Shown: positions 7,123-15,616, numbered from the stretch's first letter. The stretch: DNA of 28,001 nt from JBCDBL01 sp039183635 (GCA_039183635.1 JBCDBL010000046.1:1-28001); one strand, 5' to 3'. Notes: generated from the letters alone by a model not told the origin. Made by a program: numbers and translations.

Positions 7123-8484
7123 ATGAAAAGTAATACACAATCGACGGGACATCTGACGGCCGGACCGTACAGCACGTCGTCGGCGCGATGGTCGCTTGTT
7201 GCGCTGATTATGACCGGGATGGTTTTCTCCCTGGTAGACCGCCAAATCATCGCATTGCTCGTAGAACCCATAAAAGCCGATCTCGGTCTAACGGATACGC
7301 AGTTTAGCATTCTGCTCGGCCCAGCATTCGTCGTGTTTTACATCACCTTTGGTTTGCCGTTCGGGTGGCTGGCGGACCGGTTGGCCAGACGTTACGTCAT
7401 CGCCATCGGTGTTACGGTGTGGAGTTTCGCCACTGTCATGTGCGGCGCGGCCTGGAGCTTTGTGACGCTCGCTGCAGCGCGCGCTGGGGTCGGCGCCGGT
7501 GAAGCGGCTCTGATGCCGTCCAGCATGTCGATCATAAGCGACCTGTTCTCGCGTGAGCGTTTGCCCTTCGTGACGAGTATTTTTTCCGTATCGATGCATA
7601 TCGGCAGTGCTGCGGCGATGTTGATTGGCGGTGTTATCCTCAGTGTTTTGGGGGATGTGGAAAGCATTCGAATTCCGCTCTTCGGCGATGTCGCGCCCTG
7701 GCAGTTCGCATTTATCGCCGTCGGGGCGCCTGGGTTTATCGTCGCGTTTATTTTTTTGCTGATCCCCGAGCCGCCGCGCCGGCGTGAGAGGCCCCGCGCT
7801 GAAGTTGCGGCGCCCCAGCAAACAGACGGTCCGGGATTGGTCGCGTTCATAAAATTGAATACGCGTACGATCGGCGCGCAGTTCATCTCCGCTTCTCTCC
7901 TGACCATAAGCACATACGCCTTTATAAGTTGGTCTGCAGCCTATCTGATGCGCGCGCAAGGCTTGTCGAATGACAATGCAGCTTTCCTTTTGGGCGTGAT
8001 CGCATTGATTTCCGGACCGGCCGGTACGATAGGCGGGGGCGCTTTATCCACATGGCTGTTAAAGCAAAAAGGCCGTGTCGATGCGCCATGGCTTGTCATG
8101 ATTTTAAGTGCTGTCGGCGTCGGCGTTTTTGGAACAATAACTTTTTTAAGTCCTGTACAGATTGTCGTATTCGTGATGCTCGGCGTCTCGATTTTCTTCG
8201 GCAGTTTGTATATCGGCATCATTCACGCCGCCATACAAATGATCGCTCCAGACCATCTGCGCGGACAACTGGCTGCTTTGTTGGTGCTGTTTATGACGGG
8301 GATCGGCGCGACCAGCGGCCCTGTGATTGTGGCGCTTATTACAGATTACGTTTTTAAGGATCCGATGAAAGTAGGGTACTCCATACTGCTCGTCACCTTG
8401 TTCGTGAGCTTCAGCGTTTGTGCGCTTCTGGGGTCGAACCTCAGGCAATATCGCGAGAGCTACGCCAGAGCCGAAGCGGCGTAA
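7123..8484 (+). CDS. MFS transporter, spinster-like
   Basis: This 453-residue inner-membrane permease has about 12 hydrophobic segments. The first carries VDRQIIALLVEPIKADLGLT, typical of the spinster-type bacterial MFS subgroup with a membrane-embedded Asp39-Arg40 pair. The loop between segments 2 and 3 has the MFS signature GWLADRLARR (81-90). Segment 4 starts with ARAGVGAGEA (119-128), another subgroup hallmark. A proline/arginine-rich cytoplasmic loop (about residues 218-235) separates the two six-helix halves. In alphaproteobacteria such permeases often sit next to TonB receptors and catabolic genes. Here it may import a deacylated product or a released acid; export cannot be excluded. 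It is divergent from tetR, with an operator overlapping its promoter. It converges on the SCP2-VOC gene with only 15 bp between the stop codons. Confidence 0.93.
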   Translation: MKSNTQSTGHLTAGPYSTSSARWSLVALIMTGMVFSLVDRQIIALLVEPIKADLGLTDTQFSILLGPAFVVFYITFGLPFGWLADRLARRYVIAIGVTVWSFATVMCGAAWSFVTLAAARAGVGAGEAALMPSSMSIISDLFSRERLPFVTSIFSVSMHIGSAAAMLIGGVILSVLGDVESIRIPLFGDVAPWQFAFIAVGAPGFIVAFIFLLIPEPPRRRERPRAEVAAPQQTDGPGLVAFIKLNTRTIGAQFISASLLTISTYAFISWSAAYLMRAQGLSNDNAAFLLGVIALISGPAGTIGGGALSTWLLKQKGRVDAPWLVMILSAVGVGVFGTITFLSPVQIVVFVMLGVSIFFGSLYIGIIHAAIQMIAPDHLRGQLAALLVLFMTGIGATSGPVIVALITDYVFKDPMKVGYSILLVTLFVSFSVCALLGSNLRQYRESYARAEAA

Positions 8485-8499
8485 CTCACGCAGCAGACC

Positions 8500-9723
8500 C
8501 TATGCGCCCGGATAATCGGAGGTAAAGAAAATCGCGCCGCTGCCTTTAACGGGTTCAGGCGTCACGAGACCCAGGCTGTGTTCAATTGCTGGAATATTCC
8601 GCGCTGTGAGAAACTCTTTCGTTTCGCCTAAGTCGCGCACTTGTATTCCCGTGCCGAGCATGGCGACGTCGCGGCCCGCCAATTGTCGTGCGACCTCCTG
8701 CGGCAAGGTTTCAGGTGCAGCAAAGACGAGATAACTGTTGCGGCCGAGATGTACTCTCCATCCGCCGTCGAAGGGCGTTGCTTTAATCGACAGCGCCCGT
8801 CCGTATCGCACGGCGGCGGCTTCAGGGTCTTTAGAGACGATGAGCGCATACCCGATACGCTGGGCGCCGTTCGGGTGGTTGAAGTGCTCTTCCTGGATCG
8901 GCCATTCTCCGAGCGTGTGTTCGGCGCCGACCATCATCACCGTATCTTGAAATGAAGTCGGATAAGAGAAAAGCGAAGTTCGCTTCGACTGCGATGGATC
9001 GGGGTCGAACGTCTTTCCATCCGTGTAGCGATAAAGGAAATTCGACTCCACGGCGCCATGGCCCTGACGGCGCAACCGGTCGGTTTCGGCGTCGTTTGAT
9101 GTCGAATGGATTGTGATTTTCCCCCAGTGGTTGCCATACTTTTCAAGTTGCTGGCCGTAGAGGCCGGCCGGGTGCTCTGGATAATAGTGGGCGATAAACT
9201 CAAGCAGGCCGCCGTCCCGAAAATTCGCGCAATGGTTCGCCGTACCCCATTTGGTGAAAACGCCTGCCGGCTTTTCGTAATAATGCGTACCCCGGTCTGC
9301 TAAATTAAAACCAAGATCCGTATACCTTTGATGTGTTTCCTCCAGACTGAGAACGATCAAGCCGACATTGTCGAGATACGCTATGACATCGTTCTCTTCG
9401 CCGGGTTCTTCTACAGGCTGTTCCGGCGCAGCGCTGTCTTTGCTTTGAAACGCTTCCCCGAAGGCGATGGCGGCGGTCATGTCGCCATCGATTGTCAACG
9501 CGCCAGTCATAAAAAGATGGGTCGGATCAACCTCTTCACGAATAAGCTTAAGGAAGTTCGTTTCGTTTAAAACCAGCGTCGCCTTAGGTTCTCCATTACC
9601 GAAGTCATATGTCTCTTCGTCGACCTTGAAGCGAACCGGAATGTCGGTCACGCTGTCAGCACGTTGCCTCAACTCTGCGATCAAGTTTGAATCTACTCCG
9701 CTCATGTTCGCCGGTATCTCCAT
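8500..9723 (-). CDS. SCP2 sterol-carrier domain fused to a VOC domain pair
   Basis: The protein is 407 residues from the ATG at 9723. The frame extends to a TTG at 9747, and an ATG at 9705 is also possible; none of the three has a clearly superior ribosome site. Roughly the first 100 residues resemble SCP2 lipid-carrier domains: a beta-sheet core followed by the GALTIDGDMTAAIAFGEAF type end. An acidic linker (about residues 100-112, EQPVEEPGEEND) joins this to a glyoxalase-like region starting DNVGLIVLSLEETHQRYTDL. It includes WGTANHCANFRDGGLLEFIA, which parallels GTANRLVMFGSTFIELLG of the VOC protein at 4198-5028. A second VOC-like half (from about IGYALIVSKDPEAAAVRYGR) completes the fold. 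There is no signal peptide. The SCP2 part suggests a hydrophobic ligand. The reaction is unknown. It is divergent from the acylase, each gene having its own operator. Confidence 0.85.
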   Translation of the reverse strand: MEIPANMSGVDSNLIAELRQRADSVTDIPVRFKVDEETYDFGNGEPKATLVLNETNFLKLIREEVDPTHLFMTGALTIDGDMTAAIAFGEAFQSKDSAAPEQPVEEPGEENDVIAYLDNVGLIVLSLEETHQRYTDLGFNLADRGTHYYEKPAGVFTKWGTANHCANFRDGGLLEFIAHYYPEHPAGLYGQQLEKYGNHWGKITIHSTSNDAETDRLRRQGHGAVESNFLYRYTDGKTFDPDPSQSKRTSLFSYPTSFQDTVMMVGAEHTLGEWPIQEEHFNHPNGAQRIGYALIVSKDPEAAAVRYGRALSIKATPFDGGWRVHLGRNSYLVFAAPETLPQEVARQLAGRDVAMLGTGIQVRDLGETKEFLTARNIPAIEHSLGLVTPEPVKGSGAIFFTSDYPGA

Positions 9724-9811
9724 TATAAGATGTCCATCTGTAACCAAAGTGTATCTGCCGGGCTGCGTGTTTCAAATCTAACAATCGGCGGTCCCAAGAT
9801 ATATTTTTGGA

Positions 9812-9822
9812 GTACAATGTAC
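9812..9822. promoter_or_regulatory. Operator E, leftward promoter of the SCP2-VOC gene
   Basis: GTACAATGTAC is an exact match to the consensus and the best of the six sites. Read leftward it contains TACATT (complement of 9816-9821), 18 bp from TTGCCT (complement of 9840-9845). This would give a transcript start near 9808 and a leader of about 85-100 bases. It lies 80 bp from operator F, so the divergent region carries one site per promoter. Confidence 0.65.
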
Positions 9823-9891
9823 ACATTTTTATGCTTTGGAGGCAAGGGTCTTTCTTTGGGGCTACTGTGTTTGACACTGGAAAAGCGACAT

Positions 9892-9902
9892 ATACAATGT
9901 AC
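9892..9902. promoter_or_regulatory. Operator F and promoter of the acylase operon
   Basis: ATACAATGTAC matches the consensus at 10 of 11 positions. It overlaps the clearest promoter in the window: a perfect -35 TTGACA (9871-9876), a 16-bp spacer and TACAAT (9893-9898). The transcript would start near 9905, about 63 bases before the acylase ATG. A protein on this palindrome would cover the -10 element, as expected for repression. Confidence 0.72.
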
Positions 9903-9967
9903 ACAAAATCAAGTCGCGGAGATGGATCTCCGACACGTAGTTCGAGAAAAGGCGAGGGACGGGCGGT

Positions 9968-12397
9968 ATGAGACGGATATTGGCTTACGGCGCAGGCGGA
10001 TTGGCGGCGCTTTTGGTTTTGGCGTTCTTGGCCGGTTATGTCTGGCTGAAGGGAACCTTGCCGGACTATACGAAAACCCTGACAAGCGACGCCTTGAGCG
10101 CGCCCGTGAAGATTGAGCGGGATGAGTACGGCGTTCCGCACATCACCGCGCAGACCTTCAACGATGCGGCGTTCGCCATGGGGTACGCCCAGGCCCAGGA
10201 CCGCCTCTGGCAGATGGAGACGTTCCGCCGCGCCGTAATGGGCCGGACAGCTGAGGTGTTCGGGGAGGCGTTCTTCCATACCGATGTTGCGTACAAAGGA
10301 TTGTATCGGTTTCCTGAGGCTTACGAAAAAACCAATGCGCGCCTTGACCCGGAGACCAGGCGCACATTTGACGCCTTCGCTGCCGGCGTAAATCTCGCGA
10401 TTCAATCCGGGGAGGGAATGTCTTCGCCGGAATGGGCGCTTCTGGGGATAAAGCCGGCGCCCTGGACCGCCGGGGACGTCAACAGTTTTATGGCGGTTGT
10501 TTCGGAAACGGCGACCGACGGCCCGCGGGAGCTGGCGATTGCGAAACATGAAAGCGTTTTGGAAAAAGAGATATTCGACTTTTTGTATGAGGAGCTGCCG
10601 CCAGAGTTTCCGACGCTTTATGAAGACTTTGAGGAAAAGCCGGCGGCGAACGCCCGGCGCGGCGTCGGCGACGCAGACCCGAACAGGTCCGGTACAAACT
10701 TTTTTGTCTTTGGACCTGAGAGAACAACGACCGGCAAACCTATTTTGGCCGTGGACCCCCATTTGCCGCTCTATGCGCCCGGCGTCGTCTACCCGGTCGT
10801 GGTGACTCTGCCTGACGACGTTATCGCCGGCGGCGCCTGGGTGGGGACGCCGGCGGTCACTTTCGGGCACAACAGCAAGATCGCCTGGGGCATGACCCAT
10901 ATGTACGCCGACACGATGGATTACATCGTAGAAAAGATCGATCCTGACAATCCCGACAATTATATGACGGAAAACGGTTCTGAACCGTTTTTGGTCCGCG
11001 ACATAGAGGTCAAAGTCAAAGGCGCCGGGGTAAGAACAATCAAAGTTCGGGAGACCCGCAACGGCGTTGTGGTGAGTGACCGCCATCTTTATGAGGCTGG
11101 TTTCGACGCTTTTTCAGGCGGCCTTGCGGATGCTTACGCTGTGGTGGAGGAAACTTTCGGGCCCGGCCATGTGGTCGTACGCCGACAGGTGAATTCCGAG
11201 GTCGGCCAGCTGACCATCCAGTCTCTTTTAAATGTAAGCCGCGCGCACAATTGGGAGGAATTTCAAAACGCGCTGCGCGAGTATGAGTGGACGAACAATG
11301 TGGTCTACGCCGATGTCGAGGGGAATATCGGCGTACAGATGTCCGCCCGCCTGCCCAACCGCCGGCCTGTCAACGGATGGGACGGGGAGCGTATGGCGCG
11401 CGGCTGGCTTGGCGAGGGCGTATGGGACGGATACGTGCCGTTCGACGAATTGCCGTACGTTTTTAATCCTCCGAAAGGATGGATCGCGGATTCCAATGGA
11501 CGCGCTGTCTTGACCGAGTTCCCGTACAGGCTGACGAACAATTACTCCCCGCCCTGGCGCGTCATGCGCGCCTACGAGCTGATCTCTGCAAAGCAAAAGC
11601 ATTCTATGGAGTCCGTGATGGACATTCAGCTCGATGTCTATTCGGCGCAGGCCGCCTGGTTGACAGAGCGTTTGTTGCAATTCGACGCCGGGTCCGACGC
11701 GGCGCGCGAAGCGTTCGACATGCTGGCGTCCTGGGATTTCGTCATGGACCGCAACCGGCCGGAGCCGTTGTTGTATTCCGCCATCGAACTGGCGCTGCAG
11801 GAAAGCCTCGTCAATGTCCGTCATGACAGCATTGCCAGGCGTTACCCCGTGATCCTCCCCCTGGCGCGTATGCTGGAGACAGATCACCCTTGGTGCGATG
11901 ATGTGCGGACAGAAAATGTTGAAACGTGTGAAGATGCGGTGAACGCTGCTGTCGACAAGTCCGTGGCGCGGATCTCTGCTGCTTATGGCGCCGACATGTC
12001 CAAGTGGCGTTGGGGCGATGTGCACATATCGGAGTTTCCGGCCTTTTTTTCCTGGGCCAACGTTCCCGTACTCGATGATTTGACAATGCCGCGATATGCG
12101 ACGGACGGCGCCACGAGCGTGCTGAATGTCGCCTCCACGAGGCGGCCGGATGCGCCTTTTGACGACCTCTTGTCGGGGCTTGAGTTCATTGCAGAGAACG
12201 GCGCGACCTATCGCATGGTGGCCGACATGTCCGATGTGGAGAACTCCAAGTTTATGCTGGCGCCCGGCGTTTCCGGCAACGCAATGTCGCCCCATTGGGA
12301 CGATCTTGTCGAGCCGTGGGCGGAGGGCGTCTATTTTCACCTTGCGGGGCGGACGCCGCGTAAAAAACAGGTTACGATGCTGGAACCTGCAAACTGA
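9968..12397 (+). CDS. Penicillin-acylase family Ntn hydrolase, membrane-anchored
   Basis: This is an 809-residue precursor of the penicillin G acylase / acyl-homoserine-lactone acylase family, which removes an acyl group from an amide nitrogen in the periplasm. Residues 5-27 form a hydrophobic signal or anchor. The alpha-subunit region follows (KIERDEYGVPHITAQT, then GYAQAQDRLWQMETFRR). The autoprocessing point is in a linker at about 220-242, before GTNFFVFGPERTTTGKPILA, which aligns with the usual SNxWVVG-SRTxSGKP start of the beta subunit. Here Thr243 occupies the nucleophile position where Ser is usual; Ser241 lies two residues earlier. The oxyanion motif GHNSKIAWGMTH is present. Length and order are normal. 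It heads a run with the propeller gene 32 bp downstream. Promoter and operator are described separately. Substrate possibilities include N-acyl amino acids, lipopeptides, N-acyl homoserine lactones and beta-lactams. Confidence 0.93.
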   Translation: MRRILAYGAGGLAALLVLAFLAGYVWLKGTLPDYTKTLTSDALSAPVKIERDEYGVPHITAQTFNDAAFAMGYAQAQDRLWQMETFRRAVMGRTAEVFGEAFFHTDVAYKGLYRFPEAYEKTNARLDPETRRTFDAFAAGVNLAIQSGEGMSSPEWALLGIKPAPWTAGDVNSFMAVVSETATDGPRELAIAKHESVLEKEIFDFLYEELPPEFPTLYEDFEEKPAANARRGVGDADPNRSGTNFFVFGPERTTTGKPILAVDPHLPLYAPGVVYPVVVTLPDDVIAGGAWVGTPAVTFGHNSKIAWGMTHMYADTMDYIVEKIDPDNPDNYMTENGSEPFLVRDIEVKVKGAGVRTIKVRETRNGVVVSDRHLYEAGFDAFSGGLADAYAVVEETFGPGHVVVRRQVNSEVGQLTIQSLLNVSRAHNWEEFQNALREYEWTNNVVYADVEGNIGVQMSARLPNRRPVNGWDGERMARGWLGEGVWDGYVPFDELPYVFNPPKGWIADSNGRAVLTEFPYRLTNNYSPPWRVMRAYELISAKQKHSMESVMDIQLDVYSAQAAWLTERLLQFDAGSDAAREAFDMLASWDFVMDRNRPEPLLYSAIELALQESLVNVRHDSIARRYPVILPLARMLETDHPWCDDVRTENVETCEDAVNAAVDKSVARISAAYGADMSKWRWGDVHISEFPAFFSWANVPVLDDLTMPRYATDGATSVLNVASTRRPDAPFDDLLSGLEFIAENGATYRMVADMSDVENSKFMLAPGVSGNAMSPHWDDLVEPWAEGVYFHLAGRTPRKKQVTMLEPAN

Positions 12398-12429
12398 CTC
12401 GATCTCAACTCCCTCATAAAGGTTTTTCC

Positions 12430-15400
12430 ATGATGTCGCTCACCAAAGCCGTGCTCGTGTCTGTTTGTTTTGCGGCTGTGCTTGGAATGGCGGCCGCCAT
12501 TCCGCAGGCCGCGTACGCCGTGACGGACGACGATGTCGCGGCCTATGTGGAAAAGCTGAGATGGCGGAACATAGGCCCCAAGGTGGGCGGGCGCTCCATC
12601 GCGGCCGCGGGCAGTTCGGCCCGGCCCCTGGAGGCCTATTTCGGCGCCACCGGCGGGGGGCTCTGGAAAACCAAGGACGGCGGCATGAACTGGCGGCCCG
12701 TCACCGACGGTCAGATCGCAAGCTCTTCCGTCGGTGCGGTGTCTATCGCGCCTTCCAATCCCGACATCGTTTATCTCGGCATGGGCGAGGGACAGTTACG
12801 CGGCAACGTGATGCAGGGCGACGGGATGTACAAGTCCGTCGACAGCGGCCGCACCTGGACCCATATCGGCCTTGGCGATACGCAAACGATCACCACCATC
12901 CGTATACATCCGAGAAACCCTGATCTGGTCTATGTGACGGCCCTGGGCGACCCGTTCGCGCCGAATGAAGAGCGCGGCGTCTACCGCACCAGGGATGGCG
13001 GCGAAACTTGGGAGAAAATCCTGTACCGGTCCGATGAGGCCGGCGCCATCGACATCTCCATGGACCCCAACAATCCGAACGTTCTGTTCGCCACGATCTG
13101 GCAAGTCTATCGCAAGCCCTGGAAGCTATGGAGCGGCGGGCCGCAGTCGGGCATGTTCAAATCCGTCGACGGCGGCGATACATGGACGGAGATCACCCGC
13201 AATCCCGGCCTGCCGACGACGGTTCTTGGGAAAATGACCGTGGCTGTATCCGGCGCCGACTCCAATCGCGTCTACGCCAATATCGAGGCGGAGGCGGGCG
13301 GCCTTTACCGCTCCGACGACAGCGGCGCCACATGGAAGCATATCAACGGTCATAGAAAGCTGTGGCAGCGGTCTTTTTACTTTATGCAGGTGCGGCCCGA
13401 TCCCAGGGACCGCGACACGGTCTACGTGTTGAGCTTCAAGCTTGAAAAATCCGTGGACGGCGGCGAAACGTTCAGGGACATTCCGACGCGTCACGTGGAC
13501 ATCCACGATTTATGGATCGATCCGGAAGATACCGACCGCATGGTCGTCGCCGACGATGGCGGCGGCAGCATGACGTTCAATGGCGGAGGATCATGGACGG
13601 AGCAGGACTATGCGACGGCTCAGATGTACCGCGTGACGACCACAAACGATTTTCCCTATCACGTCTGCGGTTCGCAGCAGGATAACTTCACCTTCTGCGT
13701 GCCGAGCCGGTCCGCCGCCAGTGTCGGCGCGCCGCTGCAAGCCGTTTATGAGGACCGCTATACGATCGGCTTCAGCGAAATGGGGTATGTCGCGCCCCAT
13801 CCGCAAAAACTTGGCGTGTTCTTTGTCGGCGCGACAAACTCTTTGATGCGTTTTGATCGGGCGTCTAATCGGATGTCTCAGGTCAACCCGTATCCTTACA
13901 TCGTTATGGGGCAGTCCGCCGGGACGATGCGCGAGCGCTGGAACTGGACGTATCCAATCGTGTTCTCAAATTTTAAGCCTTACACGCTATACGCCGGATC
14001 CCAGCACCTGTGGCGCAGCAGGGACGAAGGCGAGACCTGGACGAAAATCAGCCCCGACCTCACCCGCGCCGCGCCGGAGACCCTTGGCGACACGGGCGGC
14101 CCCATTATGTTCGATCAGGACGGGCCCGAAGTTTACGCTACGCTCTATACGATTGCGCCCTCCAGGCTGGACAAAAAAGTGATTTGGACGGGGTCGGATG
14201 ACGGGCTTATTCATGTGACGCGTAATGGCGGCGATACGTGGGCGAATGTCACTCCGCCCGGTGTTCCGGAAAACAGCCGTATCAGCTTTATCGACGCCTC
14301 CTCCCATGAAAAAGGCGCCGCCTACGTCGCGGTGAAACGTTATGAAATGGGGGACCGGGCGCCTTATCTGTGGAAGACCAAGGATTATGGCGCGACCTGG
14401 TCGCGGATCGATGACGATATTCCCGATACGCATTTCGCCCACGCCATAAGGGCCGATACGGAGCGCCAGGGCCTGTTGTTTGCAGGCACAGAGCATGGCG
14501 TCCAGGTTTCCTTCGATGATGGCGGACGATGGTCGCCTCTGTCTTTAAATTTACCTGACGTACATGTGTCTGCACTTGAGGTGAAAGGCGACGACCTTGT
14601 CATCGCCACCCACGGGCGGTCGTTTTATGTTCTGGATGATGGCGCATCGCTTTTGCGCCAATTGCCCGCGACGAAGCCTTTATCTGAGAACGTTCTCTTC
14701 AAGCCTGCAAAAGCGTATCGCCGGATAAAGCCCGCTGAGATCTACTTCTATGTCAAAGACGGCGTCGAAGGCGCCCGCTTCGAGATATTGGACGAGCAGG
14801 GATCGATTGTTCGCAAGCTCTTCTCTAATCGCAGGCTAAGGGCGGGTATGCAGAAGGTTCGCTGGAATTTGCGCTACGACGGCGCCGCTGTTTTCAAGAA
14901 TATGATCCTTGAAAGCCCGAGCCCGGCCATCGGTCCCCTTGTTGCGCCCGGGATCTATCAAGCGCGTTTAACAGTTGGCGATACCGTTTTGACTGCGCCT
15001 TTGGATGTTGTTCTCGACCCCCGTATGAAAGGCGATATCTCTCGTAAAGATCTGCGTGCGCAGGCGGCTTTGGCCCTTGAGGTGCGCGACGCGGTCGATG
15101 TCGCCAATAAAACGATCATAGAGATACGCTCTATACGTACTCACCTCGAAGAAAAGGCGCTCAGTGCGGATGACGTTCTTTCATCGCGCATTACCGCCTT
15201 TAGCGATGCGATTTCGGACATAGAAGCGGAGCTTTATCAGGTGAAAAATACGAGCCCTAAAGACAAGATCGCATTGCCGATCAAACTGAACGACAGGCTT
15301 GCAGGTCTGTTGGGGGGGCTAAGCTTCAGCGATGGTCCTCCGACGCGCAGTCAATACGATGTGTTCGAAGTGCTTCGTGCAGAACTGGACGTCCAGCTGT

Positions 15401-15459
15401 CAAGCTATGCTGCTGTGAAATCCGGCCATAGCGACCTGCTTGTGGATTACGAGGGCTGA
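12430..15459 (+). CDS. Exported BNR/VPS10-like beta-propeller protein
   Basis: This 1009-residue protein has a signal peptide (cleavage near AAYA-VTDDD). About 700 residues follow, built from sialidase-type Asp-box repeats (S/T-x-D-x-G-x-T-W). I count ten good copies, such as TKDGGMNWRPV, SVDSGRTWTHI, TRDGGETWEKI, SVDGGDTWTEI, SRDEGETWTKI and TKDYGATWSRI, plus one degenerate copy (NGGGSWTE). This points to a large or double propeller like sortilin/VPS10 domains. The C-terminal ~250 residues form a beta-sandwich-like segment followed by a helical part (RKDLRAQAALALEVRDAVDV). It is often annotated as a glycosyl hydrolase, but I see no support for sugar cleavage. It follows the acylase by 32 bp with an AAAGG ribosome site, suggesting co-transcription and a shared periplasmic or surface job, perhaps substrate binding or peptide handling. 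Confidence 0.88.
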   Translation: MMSLTKAVLVSVCFAAVLGMAAAIPQAAYAVTDDDVAAYVEKLRWRNIGPKVGGRSIAAAGSSARPLEAYFGATGGGLWKTKDGGMNWRPVTDGQIASSSVGAVSIAPSNPDIVYLGMGEGQLRGNVMQGDGMYKSVDSGRTWTHIGLGDTQTITTIRIHPRNPDLVYVTALGDPFAPNEERGVYRTRDGGETWEKILYRSDEAGAIDISMDPNNPNVLFATIWQVYRKPWKLWSGGPQSGMFKSVDGGDTWTEITRNPGLPTTVLGKMTVAVSGADSNRVYANIEAEAGGLYRSDDSGATWKHINGHRKLWQRSFYFMQVRPDPRDRDTVYVLSFKLEKSVDGGETFRDIPTRHVDIHDLWIDPEDTDRMVVADDGGGSMTFNGGGSWTEQDYATAQMYRVTTTNDFPYHVCGSQQDNFTFCVPSRSAASVGAPLQAVYEDRYTIGFSEMGYVAPHPQKLGVFFVGATNSLMRFDRASNRMSQVNPYPYIVMGQSAGTMRERWNWTYPIVFSNFKPYTLYAGSQHLWRSRDEGETWTKISPDLTRAAPETLGDTGGPIMFDQDGPEVYATLYTIAPSRLDKKVIWTGSDDGLIHVTRNGGDTWANVTPPGVPENSRISFIDASSHEKGAAYVAVKRYEMGDRAPYLWKTKDYGATWSRIDDDIPDTHFAHAIRADTERQGLLFAGTEHGVQVSFDDGGRWSPLSLNLPDVHVSALEVKGDDLVIATHGRSFYVLDDGASLLRQLPATKPLSENVLFKPAKAYRRIKPAEIYFYVKDGVEGARFEILDEQGSIVRKLFSNRRLRAGMQKVRWNLRYDGAAVFKNMILESPSPAIGPLVAPGIYQARLTVGDTVLTAPLDVVLDPRMKGDISRKDLRAQAALALEVRDAVDVANKTIIEIRSIRTHLEEKALSADDVLSSRITAFSDAISDIEAELYQVKNTSPKDKIALPIKLNDRLAGLLGGLSFSDGPPTRSQYDVFEVLRAELDVQLSSYAAVKSGHSDLLVDYEG

Positions 15460-15473
15460 GCTTTTTCGCAGAA

Positions 15474-15494
15474 GTATGCGCCTTAGGCGTATGC
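15474..15494 (+). other. RNA hairpin in the operon spacer
   Basis: As RNA, GUAUGCGCC pairs with GGCGUAUGC across a UUA loop, giving a 9-bp stem with two G-U pairs. It lies 15 bases after the propeller stop codon, in the 157-base gap before the aminopeptidase. A T-rich stretch (GGCTTTTTTTTGTTTTTG) appears about 30 bases further on, too far for a standard terminator. It may be a processing or partial-termination element. No promoter in this gap convinced me. Confidence 0.35.
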
Positions 15495-15616
15495 GCTTTA
15501 GATCTTGCATCATAGTACTCCATTGGCTTTTTTTTGTTTTTGTTGTTACGCGTTTCAGGACAAGCGTACCGGTGGCTGTTTCGCTTGGAAGCGCTTTAAA
15601 GATTAAGAGGTGATGT

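Noticed and set aside
9656..11086. Long leftward frame of 476 codons opposite the acylase
   Set aside because: It overlaps the confident acylase gene on the other strand, its protein is very rich in Arg/His/Pro with no domain, and it is a shadow of G+C-rich coding sequence.
11228..12340. Leftward frame of 370 codons
   Set aside because: Antisense to the acylase; composition and lack of motifs indicate a shadow frame.
9968..12397. Beta-lactam resistance or degradation as the locus function
   Set aside because: Family name alone does not support it; no beta-lactamase or penicillin-binding protein is present and the acylase family is broad.
12820..12850. GTACA half-sites within coding sequences (for example near 12829, 14561 and 16569) as further operators
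   Set aside because: They lack the second half of the palindrome and lie inside genes away from promoters.
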